The translations under genes were made by a program, and so were the position numbers. Shown here piece after piece: positions 36,813 to 46,362 of a DNA stretch of 64,000 nucleotides. Numbering within the stretch: position 1 is the first letter of the stretch; each line of letters opens with the position of its first letter. The notes beneath the pieces were generated by a model. The model made no database searches and was not told the origin of the DNA. It saw only the letters and a list, made by a program, of their open reading frames with translations. Source of the DNA: Candidatus Pelagibacter communis (GTDB lineage: Bacteria; Pseudomonadota; Alphaproteobacteria; Pelagibacterales; Pelagibacteraceae). The stretch lies in the NCBI RefSeq assembly GCF_001180165.1, contig NZ_CVSQ01000017.1, positions 1 through 64,000 on the forward strand, in the 5' to 3' direction.

Positions 36813-38258
36813 TTAAGTACCACAAAAAGTTTGATATTTTTCGTTACTCGATGGAGCAGGTGCTTGATATTCTTCAATATTATTTTGATTGTCATAAGGA
36901 TTTTTTAAAATAGCTAATAACTTTTTCATTTTATCTAAACTTCCTTTGTCTGCTTCATCTAAAGCTTCCTCTACTTTATGATTTCTAGGTATTACAATTG
37001 GATTATTTGATTTCATAAGTTTGCTTTGTTTTTCCTTAGTTGAATTATTTAACTCAGATCTTTTTTTCCATTCATTTTTCCAATCGATAAAATCATTATT
37101 TTTATAAATTTCATCAGAATTGATATCCATTAGATTACAAAAAGTATTTGTGTAATCTGCTTTATTTTTTTCCATCCAATTAAACAAATCATTAATTAAT
37201 TTTTTATCATTTTTATCCTCACCAAATAGACCAAGTTTATCTCTCATCATATTTAACCATTTTTCTTCATAAATATTTTGAAAATTATCTATTAAATCTG
37301 TTGCTAATTTAATTGCAGTATCTTCATTTTTATCAATTAGAGGGATTAAACATTCTGCAAATCTTGCTAAATTCCACTTTGTAATTGGTGGTTGATTAGA
37401 AAAGGCATATCTTCCAAATTTATCGATTGAGCTAAATACAGTTTTTGGATCATAATGATCCATAAATGCACAAGGACCATAATCTATTGTTTCACCTGAA
37501 ATTGCCATGTTATCAGTATTCATAACCCCATGAATAAATCCAACTCTCATCCAATTGATTACTAGCTGGCATTGTTTTTCCATTACAAGATTTAACAAGT
37601 CTAATGCTTTTGAATTTGATGTTTTAATTTCTGGATAATGTCTGTTTATTGTGTAATCGACTAAAGTATTTAAATTTTCAATATTTTGAGTTGCAGCTAT
37701 ATATTGAAATGTTCCAACCCGAAGATGACTTGATGCAACTCTTGTTAATATGGCCCCTTGTAAAAGATTTTCTCTTACAACTTTTTCTCCTGTTTTGACT
37801 ACAGCAAGGCTTCTAGTAGTTGGAATATTTAATGAATGTATCGCTTCACTGATAACATATTCTCTAAGCATAGGTCCTAGTGCTGCTCTTCCGTCACCAC
37901 CTCTAGAAAAAGAAGTTCTTCCTGAACCTTTAAACTGAATGTCAAAACGATTGTCATGGTTTACTAAATGCTCACCCAATAAAACTGCTCTACCATCTCC
38001 TAACATCGTAAAGTGTCCAAACTGATGACCTGCATATGCTTGCGCAATGGTATTAGTTTCTTCTGGTATAGAGTTTCCAGAAAATATTTCTGCTAATTTT
38101 TTTTTGTCTATTTTTGAAAAATCTAAATTTAAAGTAGATGCTAGTTCATCATTTAAAATTACTAATTCAGGATCATGAACAGGAGTTGGTTTAATATTTT
38201 CTTTAAAAGTATTTGATAACTTTGAATAGGTATTATCAAAATGCCAACCAATGGTCAT
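36813..38258 (-). CDS. selO: SelO family protein adenylyltransferase (pseudokinase)
   Basis: SelO (YdiU/UPF0061) transfers AMP to protein hydroxyl side chains. The characteristic blocks AYAGHQFGHFTMLGDGRAVLLGE, GRTSFSRGGDGRAALGPMLREYVISEA, TRVASSHLRVGTFQY and FIHGVMNTDNMAISGETIDYGPCAFMD are present. The 481-residue length matches bacterial SelO. A cysteine (Cys479) sits three residues from the C terminus in TFCGT, the position of selenocysteine in eukaryotic SelO. It converges with the flavoenzyme gene (1-base gap) and follows the formate dehydrogenase genes. Confidence 0.94.
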   Translation of the reverse strand: MTIGWHFDNTYSKLSNTFKENIKPTPVHDPELVILNDELASTLNLDFSKIDKKKLAEIFSGNSIPEETNTIAQAYAGHQFGHFTMLGDGRAVLLGEHLVNHDNRFDIQFKGSGRTSFSRGGDGRAALGPMLREYVISEAIHSLNIPTTRSLAVVKTGEKVVRENLLQGAILTRVASSHLRVGTFQYIAATQNIENLNTLVDYTINRHYPEIKTSNSKALDLLNLVMEKQCQLVINWMRVGFIHGVMNTDNMAISGETIDYGPCAFMDHYDPKTVFSSIDKFGRYAFSNQPPITKWNLARFAECLIPLIDKNEDTAIKLATDLIDNFQNIYEEKWLNMMRDKLGLFGEDKNDKKLINDLFNWMEKNKADYTNTFCNLMDINSDEIYKNNDFIDWKNEWKKRSELNNSTKEKQSKLMKSNNPIVIPRNHKVEEALDEADKGSLDKMKKLLAILKNPYDNQNNIEEYQAPAPSSNEKYQTFCGT

Positions 38259-38263
38259 TTTAA

Positions 38264-41032
38264 TTAACTAACTTCAGCTTGATTTTCTTTTGGTTTAACT
38301 TCTGTTTTAAATTGATTAGAGATTTTTTGTACTTCAACAGAAGATACTTTGTATTCAGCACACATTGTTTCTTCATCTTTACCATGACCTGTTACCATAT
38401 TAACCATATGCTCTGGGAAATGGAACGTAGTAAACACAATTCCTTCTTTAACTTTATCTGTAACCTCAACTTTAAGAGCAACCTCACCTCTACCTGAATA
38501 AAGTCTTCCAATATCACCAGTATTTAGATCTCTATGAGCTGCATCTTTAGGATGAATTAACAAAACATCTTCATCAACAATATTTATATTTTTTGTTCTT
38601 CTAGTCATTGTTGCAGCGTTGTAATGTTGTAAAACTCTGCTTGTTGTTAAAATCAAAGGATAGTCTTTTCGATTAGCTTCTATTTCTGATGATTCTTTCC
38701 AATCAAAGTTTTTTAGTCGACCTTTACCTAGTTTAAATGTTTCTGTATGTAAAATTTTTGTATCAGTTCCATCTTCTTGAACTGGCCATTGTAATCCAAA
38801 TTTTCCAAGTCTTTCTCTAGTAACTCCCTTAAAGAATGGAACGATATCAGCAATTTCTGCTAGAACTTGATCTGCATCATAAGTCGGCTGATCAAATCCT
38901 AATTTCTGCATCATCTCAGTTACAATTAATCCGTCAGGTTTAGTGCCTGGTAGAGGAGGTACAGCTCTGTTCACCCTTTGAATTCTTCTCTCAGTATTTG
39001 TAAAAGTTCCATCCTTTTCCAAGAAAGTTGTACCTGGCAGAACAACAGTTGCTAATTTTGCTGTTTCACTCATAAAAATTTCTTGAACCACTAAAAGCTC
39101 TAATGAGTTCATAGCTTCAATTACATGTGCACTGTTAGGATCTGTTTGAACAATATCTTCTCCAATGATCCATAAACCTTTTAATTCCTTGTTTATTGCA
39201 GCTTCAAACATCTGAGGAATTTTTAATCCTGGCTTAGTTGGGTGAGTTACTCCATATTTTTCTGTGTAGAATTCTTGATGTTTTTCATCAGCTACAGGAA
39301 AATATCCAGCACCTTGGTGTGGTTGACATCCCATATCTGCTGCACCTTGAACATTGTTTTGACCTCTTAAAGGATTAACTCCGACACCTTTTCGTCCAAT
39401 GTTTCCAGTAATCATTGCTAGATCTGCAATTAACATTACAGTTTTAGATCCTTGTTCGTGTTCAGTAACTCCTAAACCATGGAACTCCATTGAATTTCTT
39501 GCAGTAGCATATGCAATTGCTGCTTCTTTAACTAATTGTTTATCTACACCAGCTACTTTTGCTAAATGATCGACATCTTGTCTTTCAATTTCTTTTAAGA
39601 AATTATCAAAACCTTCAGTTCTATCTCTAACAAAATCTGCATTATACAGTTTTGATTTAATAATAAAGTGCAACATCATATTTAGAACTGCAACGTTAGT
39701 TCCTGGTCTTAGTTTAATATGATAATCAGCAAGTTTTGCAAGTTCAGTTGTAACTGGATCAAGTACAATTAATTTTTTACCTTTCATGACTTGCTGTTTT
39801 ATTTTTGCTCCTGTTACAGGATGAGCGTTAGTTGGATTAGCTCCAATTACCAAAAATAAATCTGCATGATAAATATCTTCTGTAGAGTTAGTTGCTGCCC
39901 CAGTCCCAAAAGTTTGTTGCATTCCCCAAGCTGTTGGTGAATGACAAATTCTTGCACAACAATCTACACTGTTAGTTCCTACAGCCGCTCTAATCATTTT
40001 TTGAAAAACATAATTTTCTTCATTCGTACATCTTGCAGAAGAAATTCCAGCAAAAGCATCTGAACCATTATCTTTTGTGATTCTGTTCATTTCTTTTTTA
40101 ATAAAATCATAAGCTTCATCCCATGAAGCTTCTTCAAACTTTCCATTTCTTTTAATTAAAGGTGTTTTTAATCTGTCTGGATGATCATAAAAACTAAATG
40201 CATATCTTCCTTTAATGCATGTATGACCAGCGTTTACCTCTGTTTGCTTTGGAGTATCTATTGCAACAACTTTATCATCTTTTATTGATGCTTCTAAATT
40301 ACATCCAACACCACAGTATGAACAAGTTGTTCTAACTTTTTTATCTACAGCTGCAGATTTAGATTGAAAAACATCTGAAATAGCATCTGTTGGACATGTA
40401 TGTGCACATGCTCCACAAGATACACATGAACTATCTCCAAACATCATATCATTATCAGTTGTTATTCTAGATTCAAAACCTCTTCCGCTCATTGTTAGTA
40501 CAAATGAACCTTGAATTTCATCACAAGCTCTGACACATCTTCCACAATTAATACAGTTGTCTAAGTTCATTCTCATGTAATCATGAGAAGTATCTCTTGG
40601 AATTCCTTTATGTTGCTTAGGACTATTATATCTGTGATCAGCAACTCCCAGATCGTTTGCTACTGTTTGTAATTCACAATTATTGTTTACCTCACAAGTA
40701 TCACATTCCATTGGATGGTCAGTTAAAACTAATTCAACAATATTTTTTCTTAGACTTGTTAAAGCTTCATTTGAAGTAAAGATATGTTGGTTTTCAGCAA
40801 CTGGAGTATGACAAGATGCAACCACTCTTGTTGGACCATCTTTTTCTAAAGCAACTTCTACAGAGCAAACTCTGCAAGCACCATAAGGAGCTAGGTTTGG
40901 ATCATCACATAAAGTAGGTACTTTTTTTTCACCTACATAGCTTTTTACAAATTTTAAAATAGATGTGTGTTTAGGACCAATTTCGTATGGTTTTCCATCA
41001 ATATAAGCAATTTTTCTTTTTTCTGAGCTCAT
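38264..41032 (-). CDS. fdhF: NAD-linked formate dehydrogenase, molybdenum catalytic subunit
   Basis: This 922-residue subunit oxidises formate to CO2. It begins with a 2Fe-2S ferredoxin domain (CDDPNLAPYGACRVC) and an NADH-dehydrogenase-G-type His/Cys segment (HPMECDTCEVNNNCELQ), followed by two 4Fe-4S motifs (NCINCGRCVRAC and SCVSCGACAHTC). The Mo-bis-PGD domain opens with TTCSYCGVGCNLEA. Cys363 in CCARICHSP is the molybdenum ligand, so this is a cysteine enzyme rather than a selenocysteine one. It resembles the FdsA type of soluble NAD-dependent enzymes. Its start overlaps the stop of the diaphorase subunit. Confidence 0.95.
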   Translation of the reverse strand: MSSEKRKIAYIDGKPYEIGPKHTSILKFVKSYVGEKKVPTLCDDPNLAPYGACRVCSVEVALEKDGPTRVVASCHTPVAENQHIFTSNEALTSLRKNIVELVLTDHPMECDTCEVNNNCELQTVANDLGVADHRYNSPKQHKGIPRDTSHDYMRMNLDNCINCGRCVRACDEIQGSFVLTMSGRGFESRITTDNDMMFGDSSCVSCGACAHTCPTDAISDVFQSKSAAVDKKVRTTCSYCGVGCNLEASIKDDKVVAIDTPKQTEVNAGHTCIKGRYAFSFYDHPDRLKTPLIKRNGKFEEASWDEAYDFIKKEMNRITKDNGSDAFAGISSARCTNEENYVFQKMIRAAVGTNSVDCCARICHSPTAWGMQQTFGTGAATNSTEDIYHADLFLVIGANPTNAHPVTGAKIKQQVMKGKKLIVLDPVTTELAKLADYHIKLRPGTNVAVLNMMLHFIIKSKLYNADFVRDRTEGFDNFLKEIERQDVDHLAKVAGVDKQLVKEAAIAYATARNSMEFHGLGVTEHEQGSKTVMLIADLAMITGNIGRKGVGVNPLRGQNNVQGAADMGCQPHQGAGYFPVADEKHQEFYTEKYGVTHPTKPGLKIPQMFEAAINKELKGLWIIGEDIVQTDPNSAHVIEAMNSLELLVVQEIFMSETAKLATVVLPGTTFLEKDGTFTNTERRIQRVNRAVPPLPGTKPDGLIVTEMMQKLGFDQPTYDADQVLAEIADIVPFFKGVTRERLGKFGLQWPVQEDGTDTKILHTETFKLGKGRLKNFDWKESSEIEANRKDYPLILTTSRVLQHYNAATMTRRTKNINIVDEDVLLIHPKDAAHRDLNTGDIGRLYSGRGEVALKVEVTDKVKEGIVFTTFHFPEHMVNMVTGHGKDEETMCAEYKVSSVEVQKISNQFKTEVKPKENQAEVS

Positions 41033-42687
41033 TAATTATCTTTCACCATATCATTTTTCATTTCATCACCAAAGTATTTTAGAATGTTCTGAATTGGAGT
41101 TGGGATTGCTCCACAAAGTGCACATAGGCATCCTTTTTGCATAGTAACCAACAATTCTTCAAGTAATTTTAAAGGAATTTTAGCTGTTTTCTTCTTAGCT
41201 TGATCAAACATCTCCTTACCTCTGTAAGATCCAAGTCTTCCTGGGAAACATTTCCCGCACGATTCTTCTGCTGAGAATTCAAACAAGTGATGGATGTATT
41301 CAACCATTGGAAAATCTTTTGGAATACTGACTACACTTGCGTGACCTAACATAAAACCTTTTGCTGTAAATTCTTGAAAATCTAAATTTAAATTTTCTAT
41401 TTCATTTAAAGGAACAACCCCACCTAATGGACCTCCTATTTGAAATGCTTTAACAGGTTCTTTGTATCCACCACCAATTTCATTAAATATTTTTTTCATT
41501 GGCGTACCCATATCAATTTCATAAACACCTGGGTTGTTAAAAAAACTATCTAAACAAACTAATTTTGTTCCAGCTGATTTTTTATTTCCAACTGAAGAAA
41601 ATTTTTCTGATCCATTTAATAAAATTCCAGTTGCAGCAGCCAATGTTTCAACATTATTAACTACCGTTGGTTTTTTATATAAGCCTTCTGTTACAGGAAA
41701 TGGAGGTCTTACATCAACTTCTGCTCTTCTTCCTTCAATAGATGCAATCAATGCAGTTTCTTCTCCACAAATATAAGCACCTTGACCAATACAAATTCCA
41801 AGATCAAAAGAAAAATCGGTTCCTAAAATATTTTCACCAAGTAAATTTAATTTTTTAAGTTCATTGATGCAGCCATTAATTGCTTCAATAGATTTAGGAT
41901 ATTCACCTCTAATGTATAAAACTCCTTCATTACTTCCTATCACATAACCACAAATAACCATTCCAAAAATAACTTTTAAAGGTTGGTCCTCTAACAAGTA
42001 TCTATCTGAGAAAGCACCAGAGTCGCCCTCATCTGCATTACAAATAACATATTTTTTATCTCCTTTTGCTTTGCTACAGAAATCCCATTTCATTCCTGTT
42101 GGAAAACCTGCACCACCTCTTCCTGTTAAATTTGAATCTAATAATGATTTTATTATTTCTTTTTTATCTGTTTTTATAAATTTACTTAATTGCTCTTTGA
42201 ATTGATCTGTTGATGATAATTTGTCATCCATTAAAAAACTTGTTGTAGCAAAACTTTTTGAGAAAAATTTTTCTTGCTTAATTTCCTCACCTTTAATTAT
42301 TTGGTCAATTTTTTCTATATCTTTACCAGCATAATTTTCTCCATCATAATGGAAAGCATGGTTTTCATAACAATGACCTAAGCAGAACATTTCTCCAACT
42401 TTGTCATCACCTAGTTTTTCTTTTAATTTATCTTTTAATTTGTCTTGAGTACCTGCGCACATGCATGCACTACCGTTACAAACAAAAGCTTTCTTTTCTC
42501 TATGAGAGGGTCTTAAAAACTCATAAAAGGATTCTGCACCATGAAGAGTTGAAACACCTAGGTTATGTTTTTTGGCAATTTCTTTAATATCTTGTGGATT
42601 ATCGCTTAAGGTATTTTCTGAGATTTGCTTAAATAGGTTGTCTTTTAAGCCTATTCTGCCTGATAAATTACTTATATTTTTTGACAC
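41032..42687 (-). CDS. Formate dehydrogenase diaphorase subunit, NuoE-like and NuoF-like domains fused
   Basis: This 551-residue protein joins two modules usually encoded separately as fdsG and fdsB. Residues 1-130 are NuoE/thioredoxin-like with 2Fe-2S ligands Cys70, Cys75, Cys102 and Cys106. Residues 140-551 are NuoF-like: GRGGAGFPTGMKW (FMN/NADH), CNADEGDSGAF, IRGEYP, GAYICGEETALI. The usual 4Fe-4S CxxCxxC reads SCGKCFPGR, so the third ligand position is Gly483; downstream, GCLCALCG supplies three cysteines (520, 522, 525) where one is normal. It passes electrons from the catalytic subunit to NAD. It overlaps that subunit's start by one base. Confidence 0.92.
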   Translation of the reverse strand: MSKNISNLSGRIGLKDNLFKQISENTLSDNPQDIKEIAKKHNLGVSTLHGAESFYEFLRPSHREKKAFVCNGSACMCAGTQDKLKDKLKEKLGDDKVGEMFCLGHCYENHAFHYDGENYAGKDIEKIDQIIKGEEIKQEKFFSKSFATTSFLMDDKLSSTDQFKEQLSKFIKTDKKEIIKSLLDSNLTGRGGAGFPTGMKWDFCSKAKGDKKYVICNADEGDSGAFSDRYLLEDQPLKVIFGMVICGYVIGSNEGVLYIRGEYPKSIEAINGCINELKKLNLLGENILGTDFSFDLGICIGQGAYICGEETALIASIEGRRAEVDVRPPFPVTEGLYKKPTVVNNVETLAAATGILLNGSEKFSSVGNKKSAGTKLVCLDSFFNNPGVYEIDMGTPMKKIFNEIGGGYKEPVKAFQIGGPLGGVVPLNEIENLNLDFQEFTAKGFMLGHASVVSIPKDFPMVEYIHHLFEFSAEESCGKCFPGRLGSYRGKEMFDQAKKKTAKIPLKLLEELLVTMQKGCLCALCGAIPTPIQNILKYFGDEMKNDMVKDN

Positions 42688-42705
42688 AAATACCCTTTTA
42701 TTAAT

Positions 42706-43545
42706 TTAGCCCACAATAACTTTTTTGTTATTTGTGTAAATATTAAAACTGTCTCTCTTTACGAAACCAACAAGGGTAATGTCAAATTTATTCGCTAAAT
42801 CGATAGCAAGACTAGTTGGCGCACCAACTCCTATCATTATACCTATATCCGTCATCAAAACCTTTTGAACCAATTCAAAATTTAGTCTGCCTGAGCATGT
42901 TATAAATTGGGTTTTCGGATCAATTTGATTGTTCTTTAATGCACAACCAATAAGTTTATCTAGAGCATTATGTCTTCCCACATCCTCTCTGACAGCAACT
43001 AATTCTCCATTGCTATTAAAAAGACCACTTGCATGAATTCCACCTGTTTTACTGAATTCTGATTGGCCTTCTCTCAATATATCTGGTGATTTAACAATTA
43101 CCTCTTTTTTGATTTTGGGTTCTGATGAATTTGTTTTATTTTTTTTAATTATTTCTAGAGCATCAAGTGAAGATTTTCCACATACACCACATGAGGAATT
43201 AGTTAAAAAGTCTCTTTTTATTTTTGAAATATTTATATTTTTAGAATTATTTAAAGTTGCTAATATTTTATTTTGAATATTATATTGACCAACTTTATCT
43301 CCATAACTTTCTATTGAGTCAATATCACCAATATTTGTTATAATTTGTTCATTATATAAAAATCCTCTTACAAGATCTTCATCATCACCTGGAGTTCTCA
43401 TTGTTATAGATAAACTTTGATTTATCCATTTATCAGATTCTTTATATTTCAATGAAATCTCCAATGGTTCTTCAATTGAAATTAAGTCATCTATATTTTC
43501 AAACTTATTAGATGAATATTTTAAAACTTTGTATTTGGAATTCAT
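42706..43545 (-). CDS. fdhD: Formate dehydrogenase accessory sulfurtransferase FdhD
   Basis: FdhD transfers sulfur from a cysteine desulfurase to the molybdenum cofactor, an essential step for active formate dehydrogenase. The functional CxxC loop is TNSSCGVCGKSSLDAL; SITMRTPGDDEDLVRGFLYNEQII and FSKTGGIHASGLF and AVREDVGRHNALDKLIG are conserved. The 279-residue length is typical. It is 18 bases upstream of the fused diaphorase gene on the same strand, consistent with a dedicated maturation gene. Confidence 0.95.
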   Translation of the reverse strand: MNSKYKVLKYSSNKFENIDDLISIEEPLEISLKYKESDKWINQSLSITMRTPGDDEDLVRGFLYNEQIITNIGDIDSIESYGDKVGQYNIQNKILATLNNSKNINISKIKRDFLTNSSCGVCGKSSLDALEIIKKNKTNSSEPKIKKEVIVKSPDILREGQSEFSKTGGIHASGLFNSNGELVAVREDVGRHNALDKLIGCALKNNQIDPKTQFITCSGRLNFELVQKVLMTDIGIMIGVGAPTSLAIDLANKFDITLVGFVKRDSFNIYTNNKKVIVG

Positions 43546-43549
43546 AAAA

Positions 43550-44026
43550 CTATTTTAATGGATAGTTATTTTTTAATAAATATTTGTTAATTATTATTGC
43601 TAATAACAATATAATTATGCTACCAAAAAATATTGGATTAATTAAATAATCATAAGAGGCACTTCCAATAATAACTATAATTGGATTTCCACCAGCAGGT
43701 GGATGAACAATATTAAATACAATCATTAAAAAAACTCCAGCTCCAACAGCAATTGCAATATTGATATAAATAGGGAGCGGAATAAAGTTTACAAAAATAA
43801 CTCCTACTAAAGCAGTTACCAAATGTCCAAAAAAAACATTTTTTGGTTGTGCAAATGGGCTTTCAGGAAAACCAAATAGTAAAACCATTGAAGAACCAAA
43901 AGAGGCTGCAATAAAATATCCAAGTGTACTTTTATAAGTAAGGACTGTTAGCACACCAATTGTAAATGCAGAAAAAAAACCTGCAATTAATGCTTTTTGC
44001 AATAAGGGTTTTGTAATTTTGATCAT
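43550..44026 (-). CDS. HPP family integral membrane protein
   Basis: This 158-residue membrane protein shows the HPP motif in FNIVHPPAGGNPIIV and four or so helices (IAGFFSAFTIGVLTVLTY and IIILLLAIIINKYLL). Some HPP-family members transport nitrite, so an anion role such as formate is imaginable given the location between fdhD and the Fe-S scaffold gene, but the sequence does not show it. It is within a few bases of both neighbours on the same strand. Confidence 0.85.
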   Translation of the reverse strand: MIKITKPLLQKALIAGFFSAFTIGVLTVLTYKSTLGYFIAASFGSSMVLLFGFPESPFAQPKNVFFGHLVTALVGVIFVNFIPLPIYINIAIAVGAGVFLMIVFNIVHPPAGGNPIIVIIGSASYDYLINPIFFGSIIILLLAIIINKYLLKNNYPLK

Positions 44027-44425
44027 TTATATTTTTAATGCTTTCGCAATAGTTCTTAAAGGTAAAAGCAAACATTCTTTCCTTGAAAGATTTTTTTTAT
44101 CTAAAATTTCTTTAAAGTCTTTCCAATGTTTTTCTATACTTACTTTTGCATCCTCAAAAAGTTGCTCACCAACTTTTATAAATTTTTTAATATCATCAAC
44201 TTTTTTTTCCTTAATTTTTCTGGACAATAGACTGACTGATGCCTGACAATAAACACATGATTTACACTGATAACCCATATCTTTTACAACATCTTCTTTG
44301 ACAATTAAGCTTATTTCCATTTCATCACCACATAATGGATTTTTGTGTTTTGACTTATGAGTATAGTTTTCAACAACTTTATTGTTTTCAGTATGGGCCG
44401 CTATTTCTAAAATTCTTAAATCCAT
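44027..44425 (-). CDS. IscU/SufU-like Fe-S cluster scaffold or sulfur acceptor
   Basis: This 132-residue protein belongs to the NifU N-terminal/IscU superfamily. The expected ligands are Cys32 in NPLCGDEM, Cys57 in the CKSCVYCQASVSLLS block (with extra cysteines 54 and 60), and the C-terminal Cys in RKECLLLPLRT, in the SufU-like arrangement. It could insert or repair Fe-S clusters in the formate dehydrogenase, whose two subunits carry many. It is the first gene of the minus-strand fdh operon and is divergent from mobA over a 42-base gap. Confidence 0.85.
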   Translation of the reverse strand: MDLRILEIAAHTENNKVVENYTHKSKHKNPLCGDEMEISLIVKEDVVKDMGYQCKSCVYCQASVSLLSRKIKEKKVDDIKKFIKVGEQLFEDAKVSIEKHWKDFKEILDKKNLSRKECLLLPLRTIAKALKI

Positions 44426-44467
44426 TTAATTTCTTTAATTCAACTTTGAATGTTTTATATTTTATAG

Positions 44468-45076
44468 ATGGATCATAACAATATTTTAGGTACTGTGCTA
44501 GCTGGCGGTAAGTCACAAAGGTTTGGAGAAGATAAATCCCAAGTAAAGTTAGCTGGTAAATTGTTAATTGATCACATGTTGACTGAAATAATTGATGAAT
44601 TTAAGGAACTCTTAATAGTATCAAATAATAAAATTAATTTTCATAATTCAGAAAAAATTTCAATAATCGAAGATTTTGAAAAAGGTCTTGGTCCGTTAGG
44701 TGGAGTTTTATCAGCTATGAAATGGATAAAAGAAAATCAAAAAGACTACAAATGGATAGCAACTTTCCCTGTAGATACACCTTTTTTTAAGAGACAAATA
44801 CTTAAAGATTTTATTCAAAATATTAATTTCAATGAAAGTGATTTATTTTTTATAAAGTCAAATAACACACGACATAATATATTTGGCTTATGGTCGATTA
44901 ATTTACTAGATAAATTAGAGAAGGATTTAAACAATGGAGAAAGAAAAGTAGAGTTGTGGGCTAATAATACTGGGGTAAAAATAATTAATATGGAGTTTTC
45001 AAATAATGATCCTTTCTTTAATATAAATACAAAAGAAGATTTAGAAAAAGCTGAAGAAATACTCAAAAATGATTAG
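44468..45076 (+). CDS. mobA: Molybdenum cofactor guanylyltransferase
   Basis: MobA attaches GMP to molybdopterin to form the bis-MGD cofactor required by formate dehydrogenase. LAGGKSQRFGEDKSQVKLAGK is the nucleotide-binding start and GPLGGVLSAMKWI and ATFPVDTPFF are conserved; FNINTKEDLEKAE closes the protein as usual. The 202-residue length fits. It overlaps moeA by 8 bases and is divergent from the fdh operon, consistent with joint regulation. Confidence 0.93.
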   Translation: MDHNNILGTVLAGGKSQRFGEDKSQVKLAGKLLIDHMLTEIIDEFKELLIVSNNKINFHNSEKISIIEDFEKGLGPLGGVLSAMKWIKENQKDYKWIATFPVDTPFFKRQILKDFIQNINFNESDLFFIKSNNTRHNIFGLWSINLLDKLEKDLNNGERKVELWANNTGVKIINMEFSNNDPFFNINTKEDLEKAEEILKND

Positions 45077-46313
45077 TTACGAAAAATCAAAAACAATTTT
45101 AAAAAAAGCCAAAATTAAAATTAAAGACGAAACTATAAAGAGTATAAATTCTCTAAATAGAGTAGTTTCCACCAATATTTATTCTAAAATAAATTATCCA
45201 GCAGGGAATAATGCTGCATTTGATGGTTATGCAATTAATTCAAAAGATACTAATGAATTAAAAAAAAAATTCCCAAAAAAATTTAAAATTATTGGTTCAA
45301 TTGCTGCAGGAATGAAACCATTTAAAAAAAAGATAAAAAAATTTGATACCGCAGAAATAATGACTGGAGGAATTATACCAAAGGGTTTTGATACAATTAT
45401 TCCTATAGAACAAATAATTTTTGCGCCCAATAAAAAATATATTTTAATTGATCAAAAAATAAAAAAATTTAATCACGTTAGGTTTGCAGGTTCAGATTAT
45501 AGAAAAGGAGAGGTTGTAATAAAAAAAAATACAATTGTTCAACCAAATCATATTTTAGCTTTTAAAAGTTTAGGCATTAAACAAATTAAAGTAAAAAAAA
45601 AAATTAATATATTATTTTTTTCAACTGGAAACGAAATATCAAACAAAGACAATATTCCAAATTGGATGGTAAGAAATTCTAACACACATTATATTAAAAA
45701 CTTAAATCAAAATTTTTTATTTAATTTTAAAAGTGGAAGTATATTAAGAGATAATCATCAAAATATTTTTAAACAAAAAATAAATAAATTAATTAAATCT
45801 AAAGATGATATTATTATTACCTCAGGTGCAGTGTCTGCAGGCAAGTTTGATTTTATACCTGATGTTGTTAAAAAATTTAAGTTATCAAGCTATTTTAAAA
45901 GTGCTGAAATAAGGCCCGGCAAACCAATAATGTTTGCAAAAATCAAAGGAAAAGAAAAGGCAATATTTGGACTCCCTGGAAATCCAATTTCCTCTGCTGC
46001 ATGTTTTAGATTTTTTGTAATTCCATATATTTTAAATGCTTTAGGATTATCAGAAGAAAAATCAATTAAAGCTATTTTGACAAATGGATTTGTTAAAAAA
46101 AAGAATTTCACAAGATTTGTAAAGAGCCAATTAAGCACAACTAAAAATGGAAAAATAAATGTTGAAATTTTAAAAGGTCAAGAGTCTTTTAGAATTAAAT
46201 CATTTGCAAAATCAAATATTTGGGTTTTGTTGCCAGCAGGTAAATCAAAATTTAAAAAAGGAGATATCGTTGATTGCTTTTTCCCCAACCTTTCAAATCA
46301 AAATTTAGTTTAG
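45069..46313 (+). CDS. moeA: Molybdopterin molybdenumtransferase
   Basis: MoeA inserts molybdate into adenylated molybdopterin. The protein shows NAAFDGYAIN (the NxAxDG motif), EIMTGGIIPKGFDTIIPIEQ, FSTGNEI, ITSGAVSAGKFDFI and GLPGNPISS, in the family's order. At 414 residues it is typical. It is translationally coupled to mobA. Expression with the divergent formate dehydrogenase genes makes a compact molybdoenzyme island. Lysine and isoleucine content is very high, reflecting local AT richness. Confidence 0.93.
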   Translation: MISYEKSKTILKKAKIKIKDETIKSINSLNRVVSTNIYSKINYPAGNNAAFDGYAINSKDTNELKKKFPKKFKIIGSIAAGMKPFKKKIKKFDTAEIMTGGIIPKGFDTIIPIEQIIFAPNKKYILIDQKIKKFNHVRFAGSDYRKGEVVIKKNTIVQPNHILAFKSLGIKQIKVKKKINILFFSTGNEISNKDNIPNWMVRNSNTHYIKNLNQNFLFNFKSGSILRDNHQNIFKQKINKLIKSKDDIIITSGAVSAGKFDFIPDVVKKFKLSSYFKSAEIRPGKPIMFAKIKGKEKAIFGLPGNPISSAACFRFFVIPYILNALGLSEEKSIKAILTNGFVKKKNFTRFVKSQLSTTKNGKINVEILKGQESFRIKSFAKSNIWVLLPAGKSKFKKGDIVDCFFPNLSNQNLV

Positions 46314-46362
46314 AAACGTATTTTTGTTGTAGAAAATTCTATTTACAATTAGATTTCTCAAT

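Noticed and set aside
41032-42687. Assignment as NuoF of respiratory complex I
   Set aside because: No other nuo genes are adjacent, the NuoE-like domain is fused, and the neighbours are formate dehydrogenase and FdhD.
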